Of a stretch of 55,577 nt of DNA, positions 28,212-37,067 are shown one piece after another. Position 1 is the first letter of the stretch. Each line of letters starts with the position of its first letter. Made by a program: the position numbers and the translations under genes. The DNA is from Desulfobulbaceae bacterium (GTDB taxonomy: Bacteria; Desulfobacterota; Desulfobulbia; Desulfobulbales; Desulfobulbaceae): assembly GCA_015489765.1 (NCBI GenBank), contig WFZC01000139.1, positions 1-55,577 of the forward strand, written 5' to 3'. The notes under the pieces were generated by a model that was not told the origin of the DNA, did not search any database, and saw only the letters and a program-made list of their open reading frames with translations.

Positions 28212-28982
28212 TTATACGCTAAGCAAAGGGCCGGGAGCGCTCTGTTCCGCCAGCACCGGTTCCAGGCATTGGCGCATTCCTTTACACCCATGCCGGATGG
28301 CCTGGACAACCAGGTCCGGATGGTTGTTGGTTTCACTTAAATGGGCAAGAACAAGGGCTTGCAATGGACCGTCCCCAAGGCGGCGGACCAGGGAGGCGGC
28401 GTCACCGTTGGCAAGATGGCCCATGTTTGAACGGATCCGCTGTTTGAGCGGTAGGGGATAGGGCCCGGCCTGTAACATCTCCGGATCATGGTTGGCCTCG
28501 AGAACCAGGCCATGGCAACGGCCCAGAAGATGTTCCATCAACTTTGTAAGTTTGCCGGTATCCGTGCAGTAGCCGAGGCTCCGTCCCCCGCTTTGGATAA
28601 CAAAACCCACCGGATCGGCGGTATCATGGGATACGGCAAAGGGGTGTATTGCAAAGTCGGCGATCCGGAAGCCGGCGCCGGTGGAAAATTCCCGAAATTT
28701 AAAAACCTTTCCCAGTTTTTTCTCCGAAGCGGCAAAGGTGGCGCTATTGGCATACACGGGCAGGTGATACCGGCGGGACAAAACACCTGCGCCGGCAATA
28801 TGATCATTATGCTCGTGGGTGACCAGGATTGCCTGCAACCGGTCCGGGGAACGGCCAATGATTGCCAGCCTCTTGGCAATCTCTTTGCCGGAAAAACCGG
28901 CATCGATGAGGATGCCGCCACCCTCTGTTTCTACATAGGTACTGTTCCCCCTGCTGCCGCTTCCCAGCACGCAGAATTTCAC
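28212..28982 (-). CDS. MBL-fold metallo-hydrolase, YycJ/WalJ-like
   Basis: A 256-residue cytosolic metallo-beta-lactamase-fold protein. The start is GTG, five bases after GGGAG. The N-terminus FCVLGSGSRGNSTYVE is characteristic of the YycJ group. Zinc ligands are in THEHNDH, in the HDTADPVGF segment and in LAHLSETNNHP. YycJ proteins are thought to act as nucleases in DNA repair or cell-wall coordination; the substrate is not settled. It is the last gene of the minus-strand series after dut, with a 42-base gap. Confidence 0.87.
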   Translation of the reverse strand: MKFCVLGSGSRGNSTYVETEGGGILIDAGFSGKEIAKRLAIIGRSPDRLQAILVTHEHNDHIAGAGVLSRRYHLPVYANSATFAASEKKLGKVFKFREFSTGAGFRIADFAIHPFAVSHDTADPVGFVIQSGGRSLGYCTDTGKLTKLMEHLLGRCHGLVLEANHDPEMLQAGPYPLPLKQRIRSNMGHLANGDAASLVRRLGDGPLQALVLAHLSETNNHPDLVVQAIRHGCKGMRQCLEPVLAEQSAPGPLLSV

Positions 28983-29024
28983 AATTTACTCCCGTAATCT
29001 GTTCAACCGCAACTATACCTGCGC

Positions 29025-29498
29025 TCAACGCCCGGTGTGTCCAAAACCGCCGCTTCCGCGCCGGGTGGCCTCAAGCTGGTTGACCGGACAAAGAATCATC
29101 CTGCAGACCGGCGCCAGCACCAGTTGCGCAATCCGGTCCCCGCGATGGACCAGGTAGGGGCTTGCGCCATGATTTATCAAACCGACCTTGATCTCGCCGC
29201 GGTAATCGGCATCTATGGTACCTGGTGAATTGATGACCGTGATTCCGTGTTTGACTGCCAGGCCGGAACGGGGCCGCACCTGCAGCTCAAAGCCAGGAGG
29301 AATAGCCACTCCGAAACCGGTAGGAATCAAAACAATCCTGCCCGGCAGTATTTCAACCGGATGCTCCACAGCCGCCCCGATATCCATGCCGGCTGCCTGG
29401 GTTGTTGTATATTCCGGCAACCTGAGATCACGACACTGATCCGGATCCAACCAGCAGAAATCAACGGCTACTTCCTGTATATCATGGTCCATAATCAT
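29025..29498 (-). CDS. dut: dUTP diphosphatase
   Basis: A 157-residue trimeric dUTPase that splits dUTP to dUMP and diphosphate, preventing uracil incorporation into DNA. The family motifs are present: [45 protein letters not shown], and the C-terminal arm [12 protein letters not shown] that closes the site. An ATG two codons downstream (29492) has a slightly better-spaced GGGAT and is equally possible. It is downstream of pnp, separated by a repeat and a hairpin. Confidence 0.96.
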   Translation of the reverse strand: MIMDHDIQEVAVDFCWLDPDQCRDLRLPEYTTTQAAGMDIGAAVEHPVEILPGRIVLIPTGFGVAIPPGFELQVRPRSGLAVKHGITVINSPGTIDADYRGEIKVGLINHGASPYLVHRGDRIAQLVLAPVCRMILCPVNQLEATRRGSGGFGHTGR

Positions 29499-29608
29499 CC
29501 CCGGTTAACCGGCGGCCCAGACCGGCGGGCCATGACAGCACAACAAAAAATGACAATCAACAGCTTAATGTTTACCCGCAGAGCGTTGGAACAAGAAAAA
29601 ATGTTCTT

Positions 29609-29637
29609 GTAGCACCACGCAACATGCGTGGTGCTAC
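29609..29637 (-). terminator. Perfect 13-bp hairpin, probable terminator of the pnp transcript
   Basis: GTAGCACCACGCA (29609-29621) pairs perfectly with TGCGTGGTGCTAC (29625-29637) over a three-base loop. Read on the minus strand it is followed within eight bases by TTTTTTC. It lies after pnp and before dut. A bidirectional or mRNA-stabilising role is also possible. Confidence 0.6.
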
Positions 29638-29665
29638 ATACCATTTGTCGCTCCACATAATTTTA

Positions 29666-29767
29666 GGATAAACCAGCATGGACTAGACCTGATTTTACCG
29701 TTCCAGCCACAACGAATGATGAAAATAGTCCGAAAGGACACAGCTACGCGGACTATTTTCGGATAAA
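29666..29767 (-). repeat. Dispersed double-hairpin repeat, copy A
   Basis: Starts GGATAAACCAGCATGG and ends in CGGACTATTTTCGGATAAA. The 3' hairpin is perfect: GAAAATAGTCC pairs with GGACTATTTTC. Shares most of its bases with copies B, C, D and E. It sits three bases from the pnp stop. The strand is nominal. Confidence 0.85.
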
Positions 29768-29769
29768 GA

Positions 29770-31857
29770 TTACTCCTCCCCGTCTTCCAGGGCCGCCTTT
29801 CTGCTCAGGCGAATGCGGCCCCGACTGTCAATATCAAGGACCTTGACCCGAACCGTATCGCCTTCGTTCAGGACATCGGTTACCTTGCCCACCCGTTCCT
29901 TTTTCAACTCGGAAATATGGACCATGCCATCGGTACCCGGCAGAATCTGAACAAAGGCGCCAAAATCCTTGACCGTGCGGACCACGCCTTCGTAAACCTT
30001 GCCGATTTCGGGCATGGCCGTCATCTCCTCAATATGCTTGACCAGGGCCTCGCCCTGTTCGGCGCTGGTTGAAAAGATCTTGATGGTGCCGTCATCCTCG
30101 ACATCGATCTTGGACTCGTATTCAGCAGTCATCTCCCGAATTATCTTGCCGCCGGGGCCGATGATATCACGTATCTTGTCAGGATGAATCTTGATGGTGA
30201 TGTATTTGGGCGCATACTCGGAAACATCACGGCGCGGAGCAGCAATGGCCTCCTCCATTTTTCCAAGTATATGCAGACGACCATCCCTGGCCTGGGACAG
30301 GGCCCGGCCCATTATCTCCCGGTCAACCCCGTCGATCTTGATATCCATCTGCAGGGCGGTAATGCCTTCCCTGGTACCGACAACCTTGAAATCCATATCA
30401 CCAAGATGATCTTCATCGCCGAGAATATCGGTCAACACGACGACCTTGTCATCCTCCTTGATCAAACCCATGGCCACTCCGGAAACAGGGCTCTTGATGG
30501 GCACACCGGCATCCATCAGGGCCAGGCTGCCGCCGCAGACCGTGGCCATGGAGGAAGACCCGTTGGATTCCAGGACCTCGGACACCACGCGCATGGTGTA
30601 GGGGAAGCTGTCGCCATCGGGAAGAACGGCCTCGATACCCCGGCGGGCAAGGGTACCGTGGCCAATGTCCCGCCGGCTCGGCCCGCGCATGAACCGTACT
30701 TCGCCGACACAAAAAGGCGGAAAATTATAATGGAGCATAAACCGGCGGTAGACATCGCCGGACAGTCCCTCAAGGTGCTGTTCATCCCGTTCACTGCCAA
30801 GGGTCGCGATTACCATGGCCTGGGTCTCGCCCCGGGTAAATAGCGCCGAACCATGGGCACGGGGCAACACACCCACTTCGCAGGAGATGGGCCGCACCTC
30901 CGTAAAACCGCGTCCGTCAAGCCGCTCGCCCTTGTCGACAATACGGGCGCGCATGATCCTCTTTTTATAGGCGGAAAGCAGATCGCTCACCTCGGATTCA
31001 CTGGTATATTCATCCTCGTCAAGGGCGGCCAGGACCTCTTCTTTCAACTGGTCATACCGATCCTTCCGGGCCATCTTGTCGGCCGTGGTAACCACTTCCT
31101 CCATACCGGCAGCGGCAAGTTTTTCCACCCTGGCCTGCAGTTCCTCGTTAAGGGCCGGGGGTTCAACCTCACGTTTTTCCTTGCCAACCTGCGACCGCAG
31201 GTCGTTTTGCAGGGCAATGAGGGGCTGCATTCCTTCATGGGCGAAAAAAATCGCCTCCAGCACCACATCCTCGGCCAACTCCCCGGTCCGGCCTTCGACC
31301 ATGACAACCGCCTTTTCGGTCCCGGCAACCACCAGATCCATGTCCGACTTTTCCAACTCTGTTTTTGTCGGATTAAGGACATAGTCCCCATCAATATAGC
31401 CGACCCGGGCAGCGGCAATCGGTCCCTGCCAGGGAATATCGGAAATGGCAAGGGCAGCCGAGGCGCCGTTCATGGCCAGAATGTCGGGATCAATTTCCTG
31501 GTCCGCCGAAAAAACGGTTATGATGACTTGGGTTTCGCACATATAGCCCTTGGGAAAAAGCGGCCTGAGCGGTCTGTCGATCAGACGGCAGGTCAACACC
31601 TCTTTTTCACTGGGACGACCGATTTCACGACGGAAATAACTTCCGGGAATACGGCCGGCGGCATACATCCGTTCCTGATACTCGATGGTCAGGGGTAAAA
31701 AACCCATGTCCTTGCTCTTTTTCTCCGCCACCGCAGTGACCAGCACCATGGTATCACCGCAGGTCACCACCACGGAGCCGCTGGCCTGTTTTGCCATTTT
31801 TCCGGTTTCAAAGGCCATGCTGCGGCCACCGATAACGGTCTCAACTTTTTTCTGCAT
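29770..31857 (-). CDS. pnp: Polyribonucleotide nucleotidyltransferase (PNPase)
   Basis: A 695-residue trimeric 3'-5' phosphorolytic exoribonuclease of the degradosome. I start at the ATG at 31857 (MQKKVETVIGG), five bases after AGGAG. In order: RNase PH domain 1 (with LTIEYQERMYAAGRIPGSYF), the linking all-helical domain, RNase PH domain 2 (GETQAMVIATLGS, and GRREIGHG-like RRDIGHGTLARRG), KH domain (IIGPGGKIIREM) and S1 domain (YEGVVRTVKDFGAFVQILPG). The pnp-after-rpsO order is the classical one. The leader has a hairpin at 31908-31931. Confidence 0.97.
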   Translation of the reverse strand: MQKKVETVIGGRSMAFETGKMAKQASGSVVVTCGDTMVLVTAVAEKKSKDMGFLPLTIEYQERMYAAGRIPGSYFRREIGRPSEKEVLTCRLIDRPLRPLFPKGYMCETQVIITVFSADQEIDPDILAMNGASAALAISDIPWQGPIAAARVGYIDGDYVLNPTKTELEKSDMDLVVAGTEKAVVMVEGRTGELAEDVVLEAIFFAHEGMQPLIALQNDLRSQVGKEKREVEPPALNEELQARVEKLAAAGMEEVVTTADKMARKDRYDQLKEEVLAALDEDEYTSESEVSDLLSAYKKRIMRARIVDKGERLDGRGFTEVRPISCEVGVLPRAHGSALFTRGETQAMVIATLGSERDEQHLEGLSGDVYRRFMLHYNFPPFCVGEVRFMRGPSRRDIGHGTLARRGIEAVLPDGDSFPYTMRVVSEVLESNGSSSMATVCGGSLALMDAGVPIKSPVSGVAMGLIKEDDKVVVLTDILGDEDHLGDMDFKVVGTREGITALQMDIKIDGVDREIMGRALSQARDGRLHILGKMEEAIAAPRRDVSEYAPKYITIKIHPDKIRDIIGPGGKIIREMTAEYESKIDVEDDGTIKIFSTSAEQGEALVKHIEEMTAMPEIGKVYEGVVRTVKDFGAFVQILPGTDGMVHISELKKERVGKVTDVLNEGDTVRVKVLDIDSRGRIRLSRKAALEDGEE

Positions 31858-32168
31858 ACATACTCCTGTCTCGGCCAGTGCCGATTGATGAAGGCCCAAC
31901 AATCACTGCCGGGAAATTCTTTTTTCCCGGCACTATGTCAATCCTTTGAAATCTTCCGGGTTTCATACCCGTTCCCCCGGGGGCATAATTCATATGTGAC
32001 TCCCCGCACCCTGCGGGATGTCGTCCATTACCCGGAAATATTGCATTTGTTATGATCAAAGGCTGACGACCGCCATGTTCCATTATTGAAGAATCGCCCT
32101 GCGACCAGGGTAAACGATTGCCAAAATAATAGCGCCCACGGTAGGACAAGCGCCTTTGCCGCAAGGTA
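31858..32168. other. rpsO-pnp intergenic region with hairpins
   Basis: About 310 bases without a gene. Inverted repeats are GCCGGGAAA / TTTCCCGGC (31908-31931) and CCCGCA/TGCGGG at about 32004-32018. In other bacteria the rpsO-pnp spacer carries the RNase III site through which PNPase controls its own mRNA; by position these hairpins are candidates. A TTGACA at about 31934-31939 (minus strand) might be part of a pnp promoter. Confidence 0.45.
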
Positions 32169-32438
32169 TTACTTACGGATTCCGAGTTCCTTGATCAGGT
32201 TCCGATACCTGGTTATGTCCTTTTTCTGCAGATATTTGAGCAGACTGCGCCGTTGTCCGACCAGCTTCAACAGGCCGCGCCTGGAATGATGGTCTTTGGC
32301 ATGTTTTTTAAAATGCTCGGTCAGGTACTGAATCCGCTCCGTCAACAGGGCTATCTGCACCTCGCAGGAACCGGTATCGGTATCATGGGTTTTGAACTTC
32401 TCGATAATCTCTTTCTTCTTTTCAGTTGTCTGTGCCAC
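32169..32438 (-). CDS. rpsO: 30S ribosomal protein S15 (uS15)
   Basis: An 89-residue protein of exactly the usual length, binding the 16S rRNA central domain. Seen are [22 protein letters not shown], the [16 protein letters not shown] turn that contacts rRNA, and the [21 protein letters not shown] tail. GGAGG precedes the ATG. It is separated from truB by a 393-base gap containing a MITE-like element, so it may have its own promoter. Confidence 0.97.
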   Translation of the reverse strand: MAQTTEKKKEIIEKFKTHDTDTGSCEVQIALLTERIQYLTEHFKKHAKDHHSRRGLLKLVGQRRSLLKYLQKKDITRYRNLIKELGIRK

Positions 32439-32831
32439 AATGGACCTCCATTTGTCGTCCTTCTGCTGCCAGGGAAGCCGTTACCGCGCCCTCAGCCTCC
32501 ACAGGAGTCTGGATTAATCCGTTCCTTTGATCCGAACCGGAGGGACGGTCCGGGAAACGGGGTAAGTCAACTTGTGATGGCTAAGTAAAAACTTCGATCT
32601 ACTGCGTCGTGTGTCCTGTGGCGATTCTCGACATACTACATGTATAGTCAAGACCCGCCACAGGACACTACTCCTTGGAGTCTACACTTCGCTCCGCTTA
32701 CCTGTATATCTGTGTTTTTACTTAGCCATCTTTAAGCATTGTCTGGACTTTTTACGAGTTCATCAACTTATTTTTTACCTGATTTTATCCCTGATGTATC
32801 CGCTATGTTAAGAATCAGGAACATTTTTTTA
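32439..32831. other. truB-rpsO gap occupied by a MITE-like element
   Basis: The gap is unusually long for this operon. The part 32576-32767 is repeat DNA (see the element entry). The part 32439-32575 is GC-rich and must hold the rpsO leader. The AT-rich part 32768-32831 follows the truB stop. Confidence 0.6.
32576..32767 (-). mobile_element. MITE-like element, copy 1
   Basis: Perfect 17-bp terminal inverted repeats GATGGCTAAGTAAAAAC (32576-32592) and its complement (32714-32730) bound a 155-bp non-coding core. A further 37 bases (TTTAAGCATTGTCTGG onward, to 32767) are also shared with copy 2, giving about 190 bases in common. No transposase or clear target duplication is seen. It is inserted inside the truB-rpsO part of an essential operon. 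Confidence 0.82.
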
Positions 32832-33590
32832 TTATTTTTTCGTACAGGCCAGGGCCTGGTCAACACTCATCATAGCCGATAACAGGTGCTCCAGCGCATT
32901 GTCCGCATCCAGCAGCGTGCCGGCAAGTGCGTCCTCGACCGTGAAACCGCTGCTCTCTGTCCGCCTGAGAGCATACAGATGAGCGCCACAACCCAGGCTC
33001 TCTCCAATGTCAGCCGCCAGCACTCGAATATAGGTGCCGCGGCTGCAGACAACCTCGCACTCAAGCAAATGTGTGCTGGCATCATAACGGAGACAGCAGA
33101 GGCTGTAAATTTCAATGGCCCGGGGTTCCTTGCGTATCATAATTCCCTGCCGGGCATAATGATACAAGGGCTTGCCCTTGTGCTTTGCCGCTGAAAAGGG
33201 CGGCGGCGCCTGCAGTTGCGGGCCGACAAATCGCTGCAGACACTGTTCAATGTCAGCGGGCGTCAAATCGGGCACAGCTCTGGTAGCTGTGATCCTGCCC
33301 TCCCGGTCCTGGGTCTCGGTTTCCATGCCAAGCTGCAAAACAGCCCGATACCGTTTCCTTCCCTGCATGAACTCTTCTATATGCCTGGTCGCTCCCCTGC
33401 CTGCGCAGACAATAAGCAACCCCGAGGCAAAGGGGTCCAGGGTGCCGGCATGCCCGACCTTTTTCACCCCGAGAAGTCGACGTACCTTTCGGACAATACC
33501 AAAAGAGGTAATGCCGGTCGGCTTGTCGATCAGGGTCACCCCGGCCGAAAAAGGCCGTCCGTTGACCAGAACAGGTTCCCATCGGGCCAT
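32832..33590 (-). CDS. truB: tRNA pseudouridine-55 synthase
   Basis: A 252-residue enzyme that makes pseudouridine 55 in the T-loop of tRNAs. Motifs: VTLIDKPTGITSF, then KVGHAGTLDPFASGLL with the catalytic Asp, YHYARQG and VVCSRGTYIRVLAADIG. It lacks a large C-terminal PUA extension, as usual for short TruB proteins. It follows rbfA directly by 79 bases; the nrnA/DHH phosphoesterase gene often found between the two is absent. Confidence 0.95.
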   Translation of the reverse strand: MARWEPVLVNGRPFSAGVTLIDKPTGITSFGIVRKVRRLLGVKKVGHAGTLDPFASGLLIVCAGRGATRHIEEFMQGRKRYRAVLQLGMETETQDREGRITATRAVPDLTPADIEQCLQRFVGPQLQAPPPFSAAKHKGKPLYHYARQGIMIRKEPRAIEIYSLCCLRYDASTHLLECEVVCSRGTYIRVLAADIGESLGCGAHLYALRRTESSGFTVEDALAGTLLDADNALEHLLSAMMSVDQALACTKK

Positions 33591-33669
33591 GCGTCAACCG
33601 TTTACCTGCAGCCAGGTCACTTGCCGCCGCACCTTGTTGTCCATTTGCTCAAATCCTGTCCGCCGTTTC

Positions 33670-34080
33670 TCAATGGTGGTCGTCGCCGCCGTCATGCTCG
33701 GTTGCTATCTCCTGTAACAACCTTTCAATACGGTCAACCTCTTCATTGACATCATCAAAGTAAAAAGTCAGATCAGGCGTATAGCGCAGGTTTATTGTTC
33801 TTGCCAGGTGACTGCGGAAAAACCCCCGTGCCTTGCGCAGGGCCCGCAACACGACTTTGGCATCACCACCCACCGGCAAAACAAAATAGATCCTTGCCTG
33901 TTTCAGGTCCGGAGAGACCACCACCTGGGAAAAACTTATCGTCGCAAGACGCGGATCCGCCACCTCCCGCAAAAGCAGAAGGGAAAGCTCGTTTTTTATC
34001 GCCTCGGCCACCCTTTTGGGACGGGTGGATTTGGGTTTTCCCAGGCCGGGCAGGGTAAAATCAAATTCCATCGGTAGCAT
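33670..34080 (-). CDS. rbfA: 30S ribosome-binding factor A
   Basis: A 136-residue KH-like protein needed for late 16S rRNA maturation and cold adaptation. Family segments: RVAEAIKNELSLLLLRE, DPRLATISFSQVVVSPDL, and LRYTPDLTFYFDD. The tail HDGGDDHH is a common acidic/His end in this family. Two in-frame ATG codons lie three codons apart (34080 and 34071). It starts nine bases after the infB stop. Confidence 0.95.
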   Translation of the reverse strand: MLPMEFDFTLPGLGKPKSTRPKRVAEAIKNELSLLLLREVADPRLATISFSQVVVSPDLKQARIYFVLPVGGDAKVVLRALRKARGFFRSHLARTINLRYTPDLTFYFDDVNEEVDRIERLLQEIATEHDGGDDHH

Positions 34081-34089
34081 ACAAAGGCG

Positions 34090-36828
34090 TTACAGGGTTG
34101 CCTCGACCTCCTCCATGACAAAGGCCTCGAGGGTATCGCCGATCTTGATGTCATTAAAATTCTCGACTCCGATACCACATTCGTAGCCGCTTAACACTTC
34201 CTTGACATCATCCTTGAATCGCTTGAGTGAAGCGATCTTGCCGGTATAGATCACCACCCCGTCCCGCAGGACCCGCACGTTTGCATTACGTTCAATCTTG
34301 CCGTCAATAACCGCACAGCCAGCAATAGTTCCAACCTTGGGGACATTGAAGGTATCCCGGACTTCGGCCGTGCCGATGATCCGTTCGGTAAAGGTTGGCT
34401 CCAACATCCCGACCATGGCCTTTTCAATGTCCTCAAGGGCATGGTAAATAACCTCGTAGGAGCGGATGTCCACACCCTCGCGCTCGGCAAGGTCCTTCAC
34501 CTTGACCGAGGGCCGGACATTGAAACCGATGATAATCGCATCCGAGGCAACGGCAAGATGGACGTCATTTTCCGTTATCGAGCCGGTGCCCTCATGCAGG
34601 ACCCTGACCTTGATCTCATCGGTGGACAGTTTTTCCGCCGCCTGGCCGAATGCCTGCAATGTTCCCTGCACATCGGCCCGTAATATGATCTTCAGTTCCT
34701 GAACATCCTGCTCCGCCATCTTCTCAAACAGGTTGTCCAGAGATACCTTGGAGGCCGAGGCCAGTTCGCTTTCCCTGGCCTTGAGCTGCCGGGAAGCGGC
34801 AACCGACTTGGCCATCTTTTCATCGGGTACGACAACAAATTCATCTCCGGCGTGGGGAACTCCGCTGATCCCCTGCACCTCCACCGGAATGGCCGGTCCC
34901 GCCTCCTGGACCCGTTCACCGCGTTCATTTAACAGCATACGGACTTTGCCGTGGAACATGCCGGCAACAAAATTATCACCGGGCCGCAGGGTTCCCTCCT
35001 GCACAAGCACAGTGGCCACCGGCCCGCGTCCCTTGTGCAGCTGGGCCTCGATAATAGTCCCCTTTGCCCGTCGCGTCGGGTCGGCCTTCAACTCGAGCAA
35101 TTCAGCCAGCAACTGGATGTTTTCCAGCAACTCCTCTATACCGATCCCCTTTTTGGCCGAGGTCTCACAAAAAATCGTATCTCCGCCCCAGGCCTCGGGC
35201 AAAAGCCCGAACTCTCCCAGCTCCCGCTGGACCCGTTCCGGATTGGCGTTATCCTTGTCAATCTTGTTGACAGCCACCACGATGGGTACATCCGCTGCCT
35301 GGGCGTGGGCAATGGCCTCCTTGGTCTGGTCCATTACGCCATCGTCGGCCGCGACAACCAGAACCACAATATCGGTCACCTTGGCGCCACGGGAACGCAT
35401 CTCGGTAAACGCCGCATGGCCGGGTGTATCGACAAAGGTCAAATCCCCGGATGGTGCCTTGACGTGATAGGCACCAATATGCTGGGTAATACCGCCGGCC
35501 TCGCCTTCGGCCACATCGGTTTTTCGTATGGCATCGAGGATGGAGGTCTTGCCGTGATCGACATGGCCCATCACCGTCACCACCGGCGGACGGGGTATGG
35601 CTTCGCCGCCCTGCTCATCCTCCTGCACCTGGAGAGCTTCAATTTCAAGCTCTTCGGTCATGGCCTGCTCCACCTCATAGCCAAAATCCGATGCTACAAG
35701 AATGGCCGTATCAACATCGAGGGACTGGTTAACCGTAGCCATGACCCCAAGCCCCATGAGCTTGGCTATCACCTCGCCCACCTTGACCCCCATTCTCTTG
35801 GCCAACTCACCAACGGCAATGGTTTCCACCACCTTGATCCGTTTCTTGATCGCCTTTGTCTCGGCAACAGGCGTCTGGGGAGCTGATTTTTTCCTGGAAC
35901 CATTCTTTCTTTTCCGTCCGCGGCGGGGACGCATGTACTCGACATCACCATTCCGGGAAAAATCAATGCGGCGACGCCCTTTTTTGCCGCTCTTACCCCC
36001 CTTCCGGGACCTGTCCTGCTCACCGCCGATGGCAACCACCCGTTTGCCCTTTTTCTTCCCCCTTGCCGAACCGCGATCACTGACATTCAACGGTTCCTGC
36101 ATGGGACCGCCACCGGCCTGTTTTGAACGGGCGGGCCGGCGTGCAGGACGTGTTTTCCTTTCCGGGACCTGGATGGTGACCTGTCCCACAACCCTGGCCA
36201 GACTTTTGGGACGTTTCGGCTCTTCGGGTTGTTTTTCTTCCGGTTCCTCAGGAGCGGCAGAGGATTCTTCCTCAACAGATTCTGTTGCCGGTTGGGATGT
36301 CTCCTGTTCCTTCTTCCCTTCTTCGGGGCCAGGGACAGATGCTTCCTCTGCAGCCTCTTTTCCATCCGGTTCCGCCTCGACCTCGGCCTTGTCATCGGCA
36401 GGGGCCGGCTGCGGTTCCTCACCGCTGACGACCGGTGTTGCCGCCTCCATCTCCTCAGCTTGCGGAGCAACACTCTCGGCCACAGGTTCGGAAGATTCCA
36501 CCACCGGCTCGTCCGGGGCTGTCTCCACGGCCCGACTGATCTCTTCCTCCCTGGCGGCCTTTTCCTTCTGGGCCTTGGAGCGGCGGCGGACAACCGTTTT
36601 TGTCCGTCTGCGCACCTTTGTCGGCCGTTTTTTCATCTGGATATGTTCATCGGTGACCTCAACCGCCCCGTGTCCAAACACCTTGCGGCGAATCTCGGCA
36701 GCCATATCTTCATCCACCGTTGAACTATGCCCTTTGATCGGATATCCCAAGGCTATAAGCTTATCAGCCAGCTCCTTGCTTTTCAGTCCCGCCTCTTTGG
36801 CCAACTCATAAATACGGACCCTGCTCAT
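34090..36828 (-). CDS. infB: Translation initiation factor IF-2
   Basis: A 912-residue GTPase that brings fMet-tRNA to the 30S P site. Residues 1-55 are the first IF2_N domain (VRIYELAKEAGLKSKELADK). A long Glu/Pro/Lys-rich disordered linker covers about 60-320. A second IF2_N domain is at about 335-390. The G domain follows: VMGHVDHGKTSILDAI (G1), DTPGHAAF (G3) and NKIDKDNANP (G4). The remaining part is the C1 and C2 domains. Its ATG overlaps the ylxR stop in an ATGA. Confidence 0.97.
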   Translation of the reverse strand: MSRVRIYELAKEAGLKSKELADKLIALGYPIKGHSSTVDEDMAAEIRRKVFGHGAVEVTDEHIQMKKRPTKVRRRTKTVVRRRSKAQKEKAAREEEISRAVETAPDEPVVESSEPVAESVAPQAEEMEAATPVVSGEEPQPAPADDKAEVEAEPDGKEAAEEASVPGPEEGKKEQETSQPATESVEEESSAAPEEPEEKQPEEPKRPKSLARVVGQVTIQVPERKTRPARRPARSKQAGGGPMQEPLNVSDRGSARGKKKGKRVVAIGGEQDRSRKGGKSGKKGRRRIDFSRNGDVEYMRPRRGRKRKNGSRKKSAPQTPVAETKAIKKRIKVVETIAVGELAKRMGVKVGEVIAKLMGLGVMATVNQSLDVDTAILVASDFGYEVEQAMTEELEIEALQVQEDEQGGEAIPRPPVVTVMGHVDHGKTSILDAIRKTDVAEGEAGGITQHIGAYHVKAPSGDLTFVDTPGHAAFTEMRSRGAKVTDIVVLVVAADDGVMDQTKEAIAHAQAADVPIVVAVNKIDKDNANPERVQRELGEFGLLPEAWGGDTIFCETSAKKGIGIEELLENIQLLAELLELKADPTRRAKGTIIEAQLHKGRGPVATVLVQEGTLRPGDNFVAGMFHGKVRMLLNERGERVQEAGPAIPVEVQGISGVPHAGDEFVVVPDEKMAKSVAASRQLKARESELASASKVSLDNLFEKMAEQDVQELKIILRADVQGTLQAFGQAAEKLSTDEIKVRVLHEGTGSITENDVHLAVASDAIIIGFNVRPSVKVKDLAEREGVDIRSYEVIYHALEDIEKAMVGMLEPTFTERIIGTAEVRDTFNVPKVGTIAGCAVIDGKIERNANVRVLRDGVVIYTGKIASLKRFKDDVKEVLSGYECGIGVENFNDIKIGDTLEAFVMEEVEATL

Positions 36829-37067
36829 TCAATACTCCTGTCCTGTTTCGTCAATACTTTATAACGAAATGCCCGGTTCAACCCTTTCTTATTCTTCAAC
36901 AATCGTTCCAAGCAAGACTCCTGTCGGCAGCAGTATACTGCACGTCCGGGAAATATCCTACTCTCCACCATTACACCTTTTTCCAACACAAAACGCCGCA
37001 ATTCCCCCTTGGGCCGCCTGGCTCCGCATCCCTTGCAGGTACGCACAGGCACATGCCCCCGCTTCAT
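36825..37067 (-). CDS. ylxR: YlxR family RNA-binding protein (DUF448)
   Basis: An 80-residue basic protein with PVRTCKGCGARRPKGELRRF and GRAVYCC, the YlxR signature. It almost always lies between nusA and infB, as here, and is thought to bind nucleic acids or ribosomal RNA. It overlaps both neighbours by four bases (ATGA with nusA upstream and with infB downstream), which implies tight translational coupling. Confidence 0.94.
   Translation of the reverse strand: MKRGHVPVRTCKGCGARRPKGELRRFVLEKGVMVESRIFPGRAVYCCRQESCLERLLKNKKGLNRAFRYKVLTKQDRSIE

Noticed and set aside
27914-28336. 140-codon minus-strand frame between the binding protein and the MBL hydrolase
   Set aside because: It overlaps the 3' end of the MBL gene on the same strand, has no ribosome site and contains no domain.
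35702-36811. 369-codon plus-strand frame opposite infB
   Set aside because: Ser/Phe-rich shadow of the Glu/Lys-rich linker of IF-2.
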